Below, in pieces: positions 1-7,437 of a DNA stretch of 21,025 bases; within the stretch, counting starts at the first letter, position 1, and the number at the start of each line of letters is the position of its first letter. Both the position numbers and the translations under genes were made by a program. Location: the NCBI GenBank assembly GCA_021784205.1, contig JAJXTB010000038.1, positions 1 to 21,025 of the forward strand, given 5' to 3'. Under the pieces are notes generated by a model. That model made no database searches, was not told the DNA's origin, and saw only the letters and a list, made by a program, of their open reading frames with translations. This DNA is from Actinomycetes bacterium. GTDB taxonomy: Bacteria > Actinomycetota > Acidimicrobiia > Acidimicrobiales > RAAP-2.

Positions 1-1742
1 GAGTAGAACTTGAGCGCGCGCCCACCGGGGGTTACCTCTGGTGAGTTATGGACGACTACCCCATCGACCAGGTAGTTGTGCGATCCTTCGACCTCGATGT
101 CAAAGCGCCGCATCGATCGAGTCGGTGCCTTCTGGTGGATGTCAACAATTGGCATTGGCATCAACTCGTATCGCATCGGGACGAAATTTGGCTCAACGGC
201 GAATATCCCGCGGAAGCGAGGAAGAAGCTTGTAGTCCATGCTCGGGTGAACGAACGGAGCGATAAGTGCCTGCAGTTTTGCGGACTCACTTGTTGAGAAT
301 CGAAGCACCGCCATTTCCTTTGAACCTGACGCGATCAAGTCGGCTCGAATGTGCCACGTATCGTTCAAGTAGGCGACCAGACGCTCGCGGGTCGAAGGCT
401 CCATTGCCTCGACACAGATCGTGACGCGTCCACTCCCCCCTTCGCTGCGTGCTTGCAGACCCTTGGACCGGAGTTGGAAGTGTGCGTCATCCATGTACCA
501 CAAGGCAAGAGACAACGGAGTCAACCCTTTGAGGTAATCATCGTCAAAGACTTTCTTCCCACCGACGTACACCGACTGATGAAGCGAAGCCAATTCTGGC
601 AATGGCTGAAAGTCGTATGTCACTACTCCGTCTTCACGCTCGAAGTGGCTGCAGTTCACATTCGAGAATAGCGACGCCTTCCATGCCGCATACGCGGCCT
701 GCTTGGCGCCGTGTGAGTATCGAAACCGAGCGCCGAGTCCACTTCTCGTCGGCGAAATGGCACCATCGCCCATCAACGTGCCACGTATGACTTCCTGCTG
801 AAAATCGGATAGGTACACGGGGAGTGCCTGCATAACTGGTTCGCCCACCACCAGGTCCTTGGCTTCCTTCCAACCAACAGGCGTACGGACGAGGTGATTC
901 GGAGTTGCTGCGAATTGAGCGCGGCCATTTCCACGGGGCTTGGCCACAGTCACCTGGAGGAAACTTTCGGCGTTCCCATTGTCAAACCAATTGACGACCC
1001 TCTTCGGCACTACGGCGCCAACTTTCGGATCGTATGACAGCACTTCGACAGGCATGCGCTGATTGACAATCTTGCCGATCTTCTCGGTCGATCCGTCGGC
1101 GAGCACAACCCGGGTACTGTACGAGAAACATCCGTACATGACTCCGATTTTCTCACGCAGCTGATTGATGAAGATCGCGATGGTGTTGGACTTGGAGAGA
1201 CCGCCGGTGAGCTTGCGCAGGGCCTGGCTCATGAGCCGTGCCTGAAGACCGACGTGGGAGTCGCCCATGTCGCCTTCGATCTCGGCGCGGGGGGTGAGCG
1301 CTGCCACCGAGTCGATGACGATCACGTCGAGCGCCCCGGAGCGGATCAGCATGTCGGTGATCTCGAGGGCCTGCTCGCCGGTGTCGGGCTGGCTGATCAA
1401 CAGGTCGTCGACGTTGACCCCGATGGCGCGCGCGTAGACGGGGTCCATCGCGTGTTCGGCGTCGATGTAGGCGCACACGCCGCCGTTGCGCTGTGCTTCG
1501 GCCACGACGTGCATGGCGAGGGTGGACTTACCCGACGACTCCGGCCCGTACAGCTCGACGATTCGTCCGCGCGGCAGGCCGCCGATGCCGAGCGCCATGT
1601 CGAGGGCGAGCGCACCGGTCGGAACGGTCTCGATGTTCATGTGCAGGTTCTCGCCCATGCGCATGATCGATCCCTTGCCGAACTGCTTCTCGATCTGGCC
1701 GAGGGCTGCGTCGAGTGCCTTGCTTCGGTCGTCGGTGGCCAT
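1..1742 (-). CDS. recA: Recombinase RecA, intein-containing precursor (3' end cut by window)
   Basis: RecA forms filaments on single-stranded DNA, drives strand exchange in recombinational repair and triggers LexA self-cleavage. Read from 1742 leftward, the frame stays open to the window edge. The first 204 codons are a classical RecA N-terminus: Walker [10 protein letters not shown] at residues 66-74, the [11 protein letters not shown]alker B strand, and the L2 segment ending KIGVMYG. There the frame enters an intein (45-1130) and returns to RecA at [14 protein letters not shown]. The join is Gly204|Ser205, equivalent to E. coli Gly204|Asn205 in DNA-binding loop L2, so the unspliced precursor should be inactive. 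The ATG at 1742 has AAGGAG four bases upstream. A LexA box overlaps the promoter. The remaining C-terminal RecA and any recX lie outside the window. The identification is very secure. Confidence 0.97.
   Translation of the reverse strand, partial: MATDDRSKALDAALGQIEKQFGKGSIMRMGENLHMNIETVPTGALALDMALGIGGLPRGRIVELYGPESSGKSTLAMHVVAEAQRNGGVCAYIDAEHAMDPVYARAIGVNVDDLLISQPDTGEQALEITDMLIRSGALDVIVIDSVAALTPRAEIEGDMGDSHVGLQARLMSQALRKLTGGLSKSNTIAIFINQLREKIGVMYGCFSYSTRVVLADGSTEKIGKIVNQRMPVEVLSYDPKVGAVVPKRVVNWFDNGNAESFLQVTVAKPRGNGRAQFAATPNHLVRTPVGWKEAKDLVVGEPVMQALPVYLSDFQQEVIRGTLMGDGAISPTRSGLGARFRYSHGAKQAAYAAWKASLFSNVNCSHFEREDGVVTYDFQPLPELASLHQSVYVGGKKVFDDDYLKGLTPLSLALWYMDDAHFQLRSKGLQARSEGGSGRVTICVEAMEPSTRERLVAYLNDTWHIRADLIASGSKEMAVLRFSTSESAKLQALIAPFVHPSMDYKLLPRFRGIFAVEPNFVPMRYELMPMPIVDIHQKAPTRSMRRFDIEVEGSHNYLVDGVVVHNSPEVTPGGRALKFY
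45..1130 (-). other. RecA intein with LAGLIDADG homing endonuclease domain (362 aa)
   Basis: This is an in-frame protein-splicing element. It begins with Cys1 ([14 protein letters not shown], block A) and has a block B TxxH at residues 76-79 (TPNH). It ends with block [20 protein letters not shown], then His361-Asn362, followed by extein Ser+1. All residues expected for self-splicing are present. The middle carries two LAGLIDADG-like motifs: GTLMGDGAI (residues 117-125, Asp122) and [10 protein letters not shown] (209-218, Asp214/215). The endonuclease domain therefore looks intact; the second motif has Ala where Gly is common after DD. There is no internal stop or frameshift. Codon use is visibly more AT-rich at third positions (TTT, CTT, AAT, GTT, TCA, ATA) than the flanking recA codons, which fits later acquisition. 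From memory, M. leprae RecA carries an intein of similar size at this site, while the M. tuberculosis intein sits elsewhere. Confidence 0.95.
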
Positions 1743-1810
1743 GGTTCTCCTTCGTGTAGTCGTCGGAGCACTGTAGAGTGCCCCTCTGACATCGGTCGGG
1801 CTACGCCGAC

Positions 1811-1839
1811 ACCGTACTACGAACAAATGTTCGCTTCAA
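1811..1839 (-). promoter_or_regulatory. recA promoter with embedded LexA SOS box
   Basis: On the minus strand a -35-like TTGAAG (1834-1839) is separated by exactly 17 bases from a -10-like TACGGT (1811-1816). The spacer contains CGAACAAATGTTCG (1820-1833), a perfect inverted repeat matching the Gram-positive/actinobacterial LexA consensus CGAAC-N4-GTTC. LexA bound there would block RNA polymerase, and DNA damage would relieve it. The box is 78 bases upstream of the recA ATG. The LexA site is clear; the -35/-10 assignment is weaker. Confidence 0.85.
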
Positions 1840-1884
1840 GGATATTCGAGGCTTTCTGCCCCGCCGTGCACCAGGGTGCGACGT

Positions 1885-3114
1885 TCAGTCGCTCAAGGAC
1901 TGGTACACCAACTGCTGGAGCTCGCGGCGGATCGGATAGGTCCCGCTCGGCAGCAGCTGGGTGTAGAACCCTACGGTCAACTCCTCGACCGGGTCGATCC
2001 AAAAGGCCGTCGACGCCGCGCCGCCCCACCCGATCGTGCCCTCCGAGACCAGGCTCTTATTGGCCCGGCGGTCGAGCATCACCGAGAAGCCGAGCCCGAA
2101 GCCGACACCCGCGTAGTCGGTCTCGGAGAATGAGTCGGTGGCGAAGTTCGCGAGGTCGACGTCCCCGGGCAGATGGTTCTCGCTCATCAACGCAACCGTC
2201 CGGTTCGAGAGGAGCCGCACGCCATCGAGCTCGCCCCCGCGCAGGATCATCGTCATGAACCGCTGGTAGTCCGCGGCGCTCGAGACGAGCCCGCCGCCGC
2301 CGCTCCACAGCTGGGGTAGGTGCGTGGCCGCGCGCGCGAGGTCCGCCACCGGCGCGAAGGTCCCACCGACGGGGACGTAGAGCATCGCGAGGCGGTCTCG
2401 CTTGTCCTCGGGGCAGTACCAATCGGTGTCGATCAGTCCGAGGGGTTCGATGATCCGTTCACGGAAGAACGCGTCGAGGGACTGGCCGCTCCAGATCTCG
2501 ATGAGCCGGCCGAGCACGTCGGTCGCGACCGAGTAGTTCCACCGGCTACCCGGTTGAAAGAGCAACGGGCTCGTGGACCAGTCGTCCACGGCGCGCACCA
2601 GGTCCGCGCCCTTGGCCCAGCCGAAGTCGTACCCCTTGGCCCGGTAGATCGCGTCGACCGGGTGCAGGTAGTTGAAGCCGTAGGTCAGCCCGCTCGTGTG
2701 GCTGAGCAGGTGATGGACCCGCACCGGACCGATCGCCGGCACCGTCACCGGCGCGGTCGCCGTGCCCGAGACGTAGACCTGTGGTTCGGCCAGGGCGTCG
2801 ATCCAGCGCCCGACGTCGTCGTTCAGGTCGAAGCGCCCTTCTTCGTAGAGCATCATCGCGCCGAGCGTGGTGAGCGGTTTGGTCATCGAGTAGATCCGCC
2901 ACAGCGTGTCGTCGGTGACCGCGAGCCCGGCCTCGCGGTCGCGGTACCCGCCCGAGCCCGTCCAGACGAGTTCCCCGGCTCGCGCCACGGTGACGAGCCA
3001 ACCGCTCAGTCGCGCATCGGCGACGTAGCGGTCGAAGTGCCCCCTGATGCGCTCGAGGCGCGCCGCGTCCATGCCCATGGTGGACGGGTCGGTTCCGATC
3101 TCCAACGATGCCAT
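1885..3114 (-). CDS. Serine hydrolase, beta-lactamase / class C PBP-like (peptidase S12 type)
   Basis: This is a serine hydrolase of the class C beta-lactamase, esterase and D-Ala-D-Ala peptidase superfamily. The catalytic SxxK is SMTK at residues 76-79, followed by the typical helix GAMMLYEEGRFDLNDDV. The HLLSHTSGLTYGF segment is characteristic of the family. The second motif is YSV rather than YSN, in NYSVATDVLGRL, and the third, KTG-like position is GWGGAAST near the C-terminus. No signal peptide or membrane segment is visible, so it is probably cytoplasmic and more likely an esterase-like hydrolase than a resistance enzyme. The ATG at 3114 is chosen because GGGAGG lies about five bases upstream. 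An in-frame alternative at 3135 would add seven residues. It sits 27 bases downstream of cinA and is probably cotranscribed with it. The substrate cannot be told from sequence. Confidence 0.9.
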   Translation of the reverse strand: MASLEIGTDPSTMGMDAARLERIRGHFDRYVADARLSGWLVTVARAGELVWTGSGGYRDREAGLAVTDDTLWRIYSMTKPLTTLGAMMLYEEGRFDLNDDVGRWIDALAEPQVYVSGTATAPVTVPAIGPVRVHHLLSHTSGLTYGFNYLHPVDAIYRAKGYDFGWAKGADLVRAVDDWSTSPLLFQPGSRWNYSVATDVLGRLIEIWSGQSLDAFFRERIIEPLGLIDTDWYCPEDKRDRLAMLYVPVGGTFAPVADLARAATHLPQLWSGGGGLVSSAADYQRFMTMILRGGELDGVRLLSNRTVALMSENHLPGDVDLANFATDSFSETDYAGVGFGLGFSVMLDRRANKSLVSEGTIGWGGAASTAFWIDPVEELTVGFYTQLLPSGTYPIRRELQQLVYQSLSD

Positions 3115-3141
3115 CTGGGCCTCCCGGGTTCTCACCCGAGA

Positions 3142-4407
3142 CTAGGTGACGGCCAGACGATCCAGCTCACGACGCAGCGCGTCGAGCGCGCTGATCGCGC
3201 TGTAGGCGCGCACCCGGGGGCGGTCGCCGGGCAGACGCAGGGCCACGTGCTGGACGTGCCCGTCGATCGAGAGGCCGACGAAGACGGTGCCGGCCGGCTG
3301 GCCGTCCTGCTCCTCGGGACCGGCCACGCCGGTCACGCTGAGACCGATGTCCGCTCCGAGCAGGTCCGCCACCCCCTGGGCCATGGCGATCGCGGCCTGG
3401 GGGCTCACGACCGGCCCGCGCGCCACGCCGAGCACGTCGAACTTGACCTCGGAGGCGTAACTGACGATGCCGCCGCGGAACCACGCCGAGGCCCCCGCGA
3501 CGTTCACCAGTCGACTGGCGATCAGGCCGCCCGTGACCGACTCGGCGACCGCGAGGGTGGCCCCGCGCGCGAGCAGCCGCGTGGCGAGCGCGTCCTCCAT
3601 CGTCTCGTCGTTGACGCCAAAGATGATGTCGCCGAGGGTCGACTCGATGAGCTCGCGAATCCGGACCTCCTCGTCGTCGAGCAGGGTGGCGGCGTGCGCG
3701 GCGTCGGTGCCGCGCGCGGTGATTCGCACCTTGATGCCCTCGATGCCCGAGGCGAGGAACGCGATCGTGACCCGTTCGTCGTCGACGAGCGCGCTGAAGC
3801 GGCTCGCCACCGCCTCGGCCAACGCCGACTCGCTCGCGCCCCAGGTGCGTAGTACCCGACTGGCGATCGTGGAGCGCTCACCGGTCGCCGACTGGCGCGC
3901 GAGCAGGTCGGCCAGGACCGCGCGTTCGAACATGTCGGTCATCTCGTAGGGGACCCCGGGCACGGCGTAGACGACCTTCTGTCCCACGGGACAGATCAAC
4001 CCCGGGGCCGTTCCGCGGGCCTGGGCGATGATGGTCGCCCCCGTGGGCACGTCGGCCTGCAGGAGGTTGTTGTCGGGCATGGTGCGGCCCCGCGACTCGA
4101 AGAACCCTCGAATCGTCGCCACCAGCGCGGGGTCGCGCTCGAGCGTTACGTTCATCACCTCGGCGATGGCCGCGCGGGTGATGTCGTCCTGGGTCGGGCC
4201 GAGCCCGCCGCAGACGATCACGGCGTCGCTGCGGGTCAGCGCGGTACGGATGGCGAGCACGATGCGTTCGTGGTTGTCGCCGACGTGCTGGTGGAAGTGC
4301 GACGCGATCCCGTTGGCGGCGAGCTGCTCGCCGAGCCACTGCGAGTTCGTGTCGGCGATCTGGCCGAGCAGCAACTCCGTGCCGACGGCGACGACCTCAA
4401 CGCGCAC
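3142..4407 (-). CDS. cinA: CinA, competence/damage-inducible protein: pyrophosphatase-like domain plus nicotinamide-nucleotide amidase
   Basis: This is a full-length two-domain CinA of 421 residues. The N-terminal MoCF-like domain (about 1-170) starts VEVVAVGTELLLGQIADTN and carries IVCGGLGPTQDD and the PGVPYEM segment. In characterised homologues it hydrolyses ADP-ribose-type pyrophosphates. The C-terminal PncC domain (about 265-421) carries LAVAESVTGGLIASRL and LSVTGVAGPEEQDGQPAGTV. It deamidates nicotinamide mononucleotide in NAD salvage. The start is GTG at 4407, with GGAG five bases upstream inside the end of pgsA, which it overlaps by 11 bases. This suggests translational coupling. In many Gram-positives cinA lies directly before recA; here a hydrolase gene intervenes. 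Confidence 0.95.
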   Translation of the reverse strand: MRVEVVAVGTELLLGQIADTNSQWLGEQLAANGIASHFHQHVGDNHERIVLAIRTALTRSDAVIVCGGLGPTQDDITRAAIAEVMNVTLERDPALVATIRGFFESRGRTMPDNNLLQADVPTGATIIAQARGTAPGLICPVGQKVVYAVPGVPYEMTDMFERAVLADLLARQSATGERSTIASRVLRTWGASESALAEAVASRFSALVDDERVTIAFLASGIEGIKVRITARGTDAAHAATLLDDEEVRIRELIESTLGDIIFGVNDETMEDALATRLLARGATLAVAESVTGGLIASRLVNVAGASAWFRGGIVSYASEVKFDVLGVARGPVVSPQAAIAMAQGVADLLGADIGLSVTGVAGPEEQDGQPAGTVFVGLSIDGHVQHVALRLPGDRPRVRAYSAISALDALRRELDRLAVT

Positions 4408-4972
4408 GGTTCTCCAGTCGCCGGCCGTCGACGTAGTACTGCCAACCGGTGTAGATCGTCATGATCGCCGCCACCCAGATCGTCACTTCGCCAATGATCG
4501 GGTAGTCCGCGACGACGGGTATGACGCACAGCGCGATCGCCCAGTCTTGAACGAAGGTCTTCCACTTGGCGAGCTTGCTCGCCGGGATCGAGATACCCCG
4601 TCGGGCGGCGCGCGAACGGTAGATGCTCATCCACACCTCGCGCACCGTGATGATCACGGCCGGTGCGATAAAGGAGGTCAGCCCGTGCGGCCGGGCGAGC
4701 ACCAGCGCGTACAGCGCTCCGAGCACGAGCACCTTGTCGGCCAACGGGTCGAGGAATGCGCCCGATCGGGTCGTGCCGTGGCGACGAGCGACGATGCCGT
4801 CGAAGTAGTCCGAGGCGGCCGCGAGGAATCCCACGATCGTCGTCCACCACGAGATCCGGTGCACGACGATCAAGTAGATGAAGACCGGAGCGACGAGCAG
4901 CCGGAACGCCGTCATCATGTTCGCCGGCGTCAGCAGCGCGGTCTCGCCATACGTTCGTTGCCCGGTCGTCAT
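4397..4972 (-). CDS. pgsA: CDP-alcohol phosphatidyltransferase, probable phosphatidylglycerophosphate synthase
   Basis: This is an integral membrane enzyme that transfers a phosphatidyl group from CDP-diacylglycerol to an alcohol, most likely glycerol-3-phosphate, on the way to phosphatidylglycerol and cardiolipin. The family signature is clear: DYFDGIVARR followed by GAFLDPLADK, with Asp55, Asp58, Asp75 and Asp79 as expected metal and substrate ligands. The spacing between AR and the following G is seven residues, against eight in E. coli PgsA. About five or six hydrophobic segments are visible. The start at 4972 overlaps the rimO stop by four bases (ATGA), and GGAGG lies ten bases upstream. 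Position between rimO and cinA supports pgsA rather than a phosphatidylinositol phosphate or cardiolipin synthase, but substrate specificity is inferred from context. Confidence 0.92.
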   Translation of the reverse strand: MTTGQRTYGETALLTPANMMTAFRLLVAPVFIYLIVVHRISWWTTIVGFLAAASDYFDGIVARRHGTTRSGAFLDPLADKVLVLGALYALVLARPHGLTSFIAPAVIITVREVWMSIYRSRAARRGISIPASKLAKWKTFVQDWAIALCVIPVVADYPIIGEVTIWVAAIMTIYTGWQYYVDGRRLENRAR

Positions 4973-6270
4973 ACCGGTACCGCCTCCAAGTCCGTGCCGC
5001 GGCTCGCGACGATCTCGCCGTCGAACAACGTACCCACCGCGATTGATGGGTCGACTATCACAATGCCATCAATCTCGGGGCACTCGCGCACACTGCGCGC
5101 GACCCCGGGCGAGTCGACGAGCAGGCGCTGTCGCGAGCCGACGAGCGCGTCGCGCCGCCGGGCGGAGATCGCGTCTTGGATCTCGCTCACCTCGCGCAAC
5201 CGTTCGAGGGCCAGCTCGTGGGGGACCTGGTCGCCGAGGGTCCCCGCCACGGTCCCCTCCTCGGGCGAGAAGGTGAAGAAGCCCGCCCAGTCCAACTGGG
5301 CCGCCTCGATGAAGGCCACGAGGTCGCGCTGATCGTCCTCGGTCTCGCCGGGGTAGCCGAGGATGAACGACGATCGGAAGGTCGCCTCGGGGGCCTGGGC
5401 GCGGATCGCGGCGATCCGGTCGAGGAACCGCGAACCGTCGCCCCAACGCCGCATCGCGCGCAGCAACGGCCGCGACGAGTGTTGCAGCGAGAGGTCGAAG
5501 TAGGGCACGCCCGTGTCGACGATCGCCTCGATCAGCCCCGCGGTCAGGCCCGAGGGGTAGAGGTAGAGCAGCCGCACGCGCTCGACTTCGGCCGCGAGCG
5601 CCCGGGTCAGCGCGATGAGGGGCTGTGGGTCGCCACCGTCGAGGGCCTCGACGGGTTCGCCGCGACCGGCCCGACGCCGGTCGTGGCCCCAGCTCGCCAG
5701 GTCCTGGGCGATGAGCACGAGTTCGCGCACGCCGCCGGCGACCAGGTCGCGGGCCTCGGCCACGATCTCCTCGGTCGAGCGCGAGCGTTGGTCGCCGCGG
5801 AAGGTCGGGATGGCGCAGAAGCCGCAGCGCCGGTCACAGCCCTCGGCGATCTTCACGTAGGCCCACGGCACCGTCGACCGCGGCCGGGGCAGGTTCAGCA
5901 GGTCGAAGTCCGAAGTCGGACGCCGAGACAGGGTGACCCGGGTCGACGCGGGGGCGATCAGGCTCTGGCCGAAGCCGGCGACGAGGTCGACCTCGGGCAG
6001 CGCCGCGGCCAGCTCGGCGCCGTAGCGCTCGGCCATGCAACCCGTCACGACGAGGCGCGCCGATTCGCGCTTTTGTTCGGCCAGCTCGAGCACGGTCTCC
6101 ACCGACTCCTCGCGAGCGGCCTCGATGAACGCGCAGGTGTTGGCGACCACGAGGTCCGCCTCGTCGATGCGGGTGGTGGGTTCGTAACCCTGGGTAACCA
6201 GCAGACCCGCCAGTTTCTCGGAGTCGACGTGATTCTTCGGGCACCCCAAAGTCTCGATGAAGTACCGCAC
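4969..6270 (-). CDS. rimO: Ribosomal protein S12 methylthiotransferase RimO (radical SAM)
   Basis: RimO adds a methylthio group to an aspartate of ribosomal protein S12 using two iron-sulfur clusters. The N-terminal UPF0004 domain carries three cluster cysteines: Cys10 (ETLGCPKNHVDSE), Cys46 (ANTCAF) and Cys78 (VTGCMAERY). The radical SAM motif CxxxCxxC is Cys145, Cys149 and Cys152 (EGCDRRCGFCAIP). A C-terminal TRAM-like segment follows from about residue 365. The CPKNHVDSE stretch is typical of RimO rather than the tRNA enzyme MiaB. The start is GTG at 6270, with AGGAG five bases upstream. The length of 433 residues is normal. It heads the rimO-pgsA-cinA run and ends in a four-base overlap with pgsA. 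Confidence 0.95.
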   Translation of the reverse strand: MRYFIETLGCPKNHVDSEKLAGLLVTQGYEPTTRIDEADLVVANTCAFIEAAREESVETVLELAEQKRESARLVVTGCMAERYGAELAAALPEVDLVAGFGQSLIAPASTRVTLSRRPTSDFDLLNLPRPRSTVPWAYVKIAEGCDRRCGFCAIPTFRGDQRSRSTEEIVAEARDLVAGGVRELVLIAQDLASWGHDRRRAGRGEPVEALDGGDPQPLIALTRALAAEVERVRLLYLYPSGLTAGLIEAIVDTGVPYFDLSLQHSSRPLLRAMRRWGDGSRFLDRIAAIRAQAPEATFRSSFILGYPGETEDDQRDLVAFIEAAQLDWAGFFTFSPEEGTVAGTLGDQVPHELALERLREVSEIQDAISARRRDALVGSRQRLLVDSPGVARSVRECPEIDGIVIVDPSIAVGTLFDGEIVASRGTDLEAVPV

Positions 6271-6287
6271 CCTGTCTCCTCACGTGG

Positions 6288-6316
6288 CGACACCGAGCGC
6301 TAGGCGCTCGGTGTCG
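6288..6316 (-). terminator. 13-bp hairpin between tRNA-Ser(GCT) and rimO
   Basis: There is a perfect 13-bp inverted repeat with a three-base loop (CGACACCGAGCGC and its complement around TAG). It starts only a few bases beyond the tRNA-Ser 3' end and ends about 18 bases before the rimO start. No T-run follows on the minus strand, so it is not a textbook intrinsic terminator. U-tract-less hairpins are common in high-GC actinobacteria. It could end the tRNA transcript or act as a processing or attenuation structure. Confidence 0.65.
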
Positions 6317-6317
6317 G

Positions 6318-6411
6318 TGGCGGAGAGGGAGGGATTTGAACCCTCGGGCCCGCGTTAACAGGCCGCATTCTTAGCAGGAATGTGGTTTAAACCGAACTCA
6401 CCCACCTCTCC
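6318..6411 (-). tRNA. tRNA-Ser (anticodon GCT)
   Basis: The minus-strand sequence folds as a class II tRNA. The acceptor stem is GGAGAGG paired with CCTCTCC (6405-6411 with 6322-6328), and the anticodon stem CATTC/GAATG encloses the loop CTGCTAA with anticodon GCT. A long variable arm is formed by GGCCTG and CGGGCC. The T arm is GAGGG-TTCAAAT-CCCTC, and the discriminator is G. CCA is encoded (6318-6320). It reads AGC/AGT serine codons. A TAGGAT box lies ten bases upstream of the 5' end. Confidence 0.95.
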
Positions 6412-6421
6412 AAGTCCCTTT

Positions 6422-6427
6422 ATCCTA
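6422..6427 (-). promoter_or_regulatory. -10 box of tRNA-Ser(GCT)
   Basis: TAGGAT on the minus strand ends ten bases before the mature tRNA 5' end, which fits a start a few bases into a short leader removed by RNase P. No convincing -35 is visible. Confidence 0.55.
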
Positions 6428-6507
6428 CAGCGTGCGTCCGGGTGCGGCGCAGCGAGCGAGCGGGGTCGCGAACCAGTGCCGTGACCGTCCAGAAATACCT
6501 CCACCAA

Positions 6508-6513
6508 GTAGAA
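6508..6513 (+). promoter_or_regulatory. -10 box for the solute-binding protein gene (leaderless-type)
   Basis: TAGAAT lies about ten bases before the ATG at 6524, with no Shine-Dalgarno sequence between. Transcription would begin within a few bases of the start codon. Confidence 0.55.
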
Positions 6514-6523
6514 TCGTTCAACC

Positions 6524-7435
6524 ATGCACCGTCAACGCAAGTCGTCGTTTCACGGACGAATCGCGACACGAGCGGTCACCGCGGTGGCGGTCGTCGCGCT
6601 GGGCCTGGCCACTGCGGCGCCAACGGCGCCAACGGGGGCGGCGACGTCGGCCGCGTCGAGGCTGGCGATCTGTCGAACCGAGATGCCCTCGCTCGAGTAC
6701 GCGCGCGGGCACCTCACCGTCGCCACCGACAATCCGGTCTCCTCGCCGTGGTACGTCCAGAACCACCCCGCCAACGGCCAGGGCTACGAGGCCGGCGTCG
6801 TCTACGCCGTCGCGAGTCAGTTGGGCGTGGTGCGCCGCGACGTCACCTGGGTCGTCGAGCCGTACGCGACGAGCTACGTCGCGGGCAAGAAGCCGTTCGA
6901 TTTCGACGCCAACGAGGTCACCTACGCGCCGGCGCGCGCCAGGGCGGTCAGTTTCTCGACCTCCTACTACGACGTCCATCAGGCAATCGTCGCGTTAAAG
7001 GACAACCCGATCGTCACGAATCACAGCGTTCGCCAGTTGCGCACCTACCGCTACGGGGACCTCGCCGGCACCCCCGGACTCGCCTACATCACCCGCTTCA
7101 TCCACCCGCGCACGCCGGCCCAGTCGTTCTCGACGATGACCGCGTTGGTCAGCGCGCTCGAGAGCGGCGTCATCGACGCGCTCGTCATCGACACGCCGAC
7201 GGGTAACTACATGACCACGTCCCAGCTCGTCGACTCGAGCGGCAACCCCTTCGCCACCGTGGTCGGCCAGTTCCCCTCGACGGGCGACCACTACGCGCTG
7301 GTGTTCCAAAAGGGCAACCCCCTCGTGGGTTGCGTCGACCTAGCCCTGGCGACGCTGCGCGCCAACGGCACGTTGGCCTCACTCACCCAGCGCTGGCTCG
7401 GCTCCTACACCCACCTGCCAACCATCAAGCCCTGA
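6524..7435 (+). CDS. Secreted solute-binding protein, family 3 type (ABC transporter)
   Basis: This looks like a periplasmic-type substrate-binding protein of family 3, whose members usually capture amino acids for ABC importers. The N-terminus has a basic region (MHRQRKSSFHGRIATR) and a hydrophobic core (AVTAVAVVALGLATAA), that is, a Sec signal peptide. The mature part has the typical LTVATDNP opening strand, FDFDANEVTYAPARARAVSFSTSYYD in the middle, a second lobe, and a C-terminal LRANGTLASLTQRWLGSY, characteristic of the family. There is no lipobox cysteine after the core; Cys50 is followed later only by one near residue 272, and the two might form a disulfide. No permease or ATPase gene is adjacent, so its partner is unknown and it could act as a sensor or scavenger. 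It converges with the NUDIX gene, two bases apart. Confidence 0.85.
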   Translation: MHRQRKSSFHGRIATRAVTAVAVVALGLATAAPTAPTGAATSAASRLAICRTEMPSLEYARGHLTVATDNPVSSPWYVQNHPANGQGYEAGVVYAVASQLGVVRRDVTWVVEPYATSYVAGKKPFDFDANEVTYAPARARAVSFSTSYYDVHQAIVALKDNPIVTNHSVRQLRTYRYGDLAGTPGLAYITRFIHPRTPAQSFSTMTALVSALESGVIDALVIDTPTGNYMTTSQLVDSSGNPFATVVGQFPSTGDHYALVFQKGNPLVGCVDLALATLRANGTLASLTQRWLGSYTHLPTIKP

Positions 7436-7437
7436 TC

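Noticed and set aside
45..1130. A group I intron or a stand-alone endonuclease gene inside recA
   Set aside because: The reading frame is continuous with recA on both sides and has intein splice-junction residues, so it is a protein intein.
1254..2258. Long plus-strand open frame over recA and the hydrolase
   Set aside because: It runs antisense across two clear genes and the recA promoter. Its protein is low-complexity Arg/Asp-rich with no motif, an effect of G/C-ending codons on the other strand.
2320..3852. 510-codon plus-strand open frame
   Set aside because: It is antisense to the hydrolase and cinA, and its composition is that of a shadow frame.
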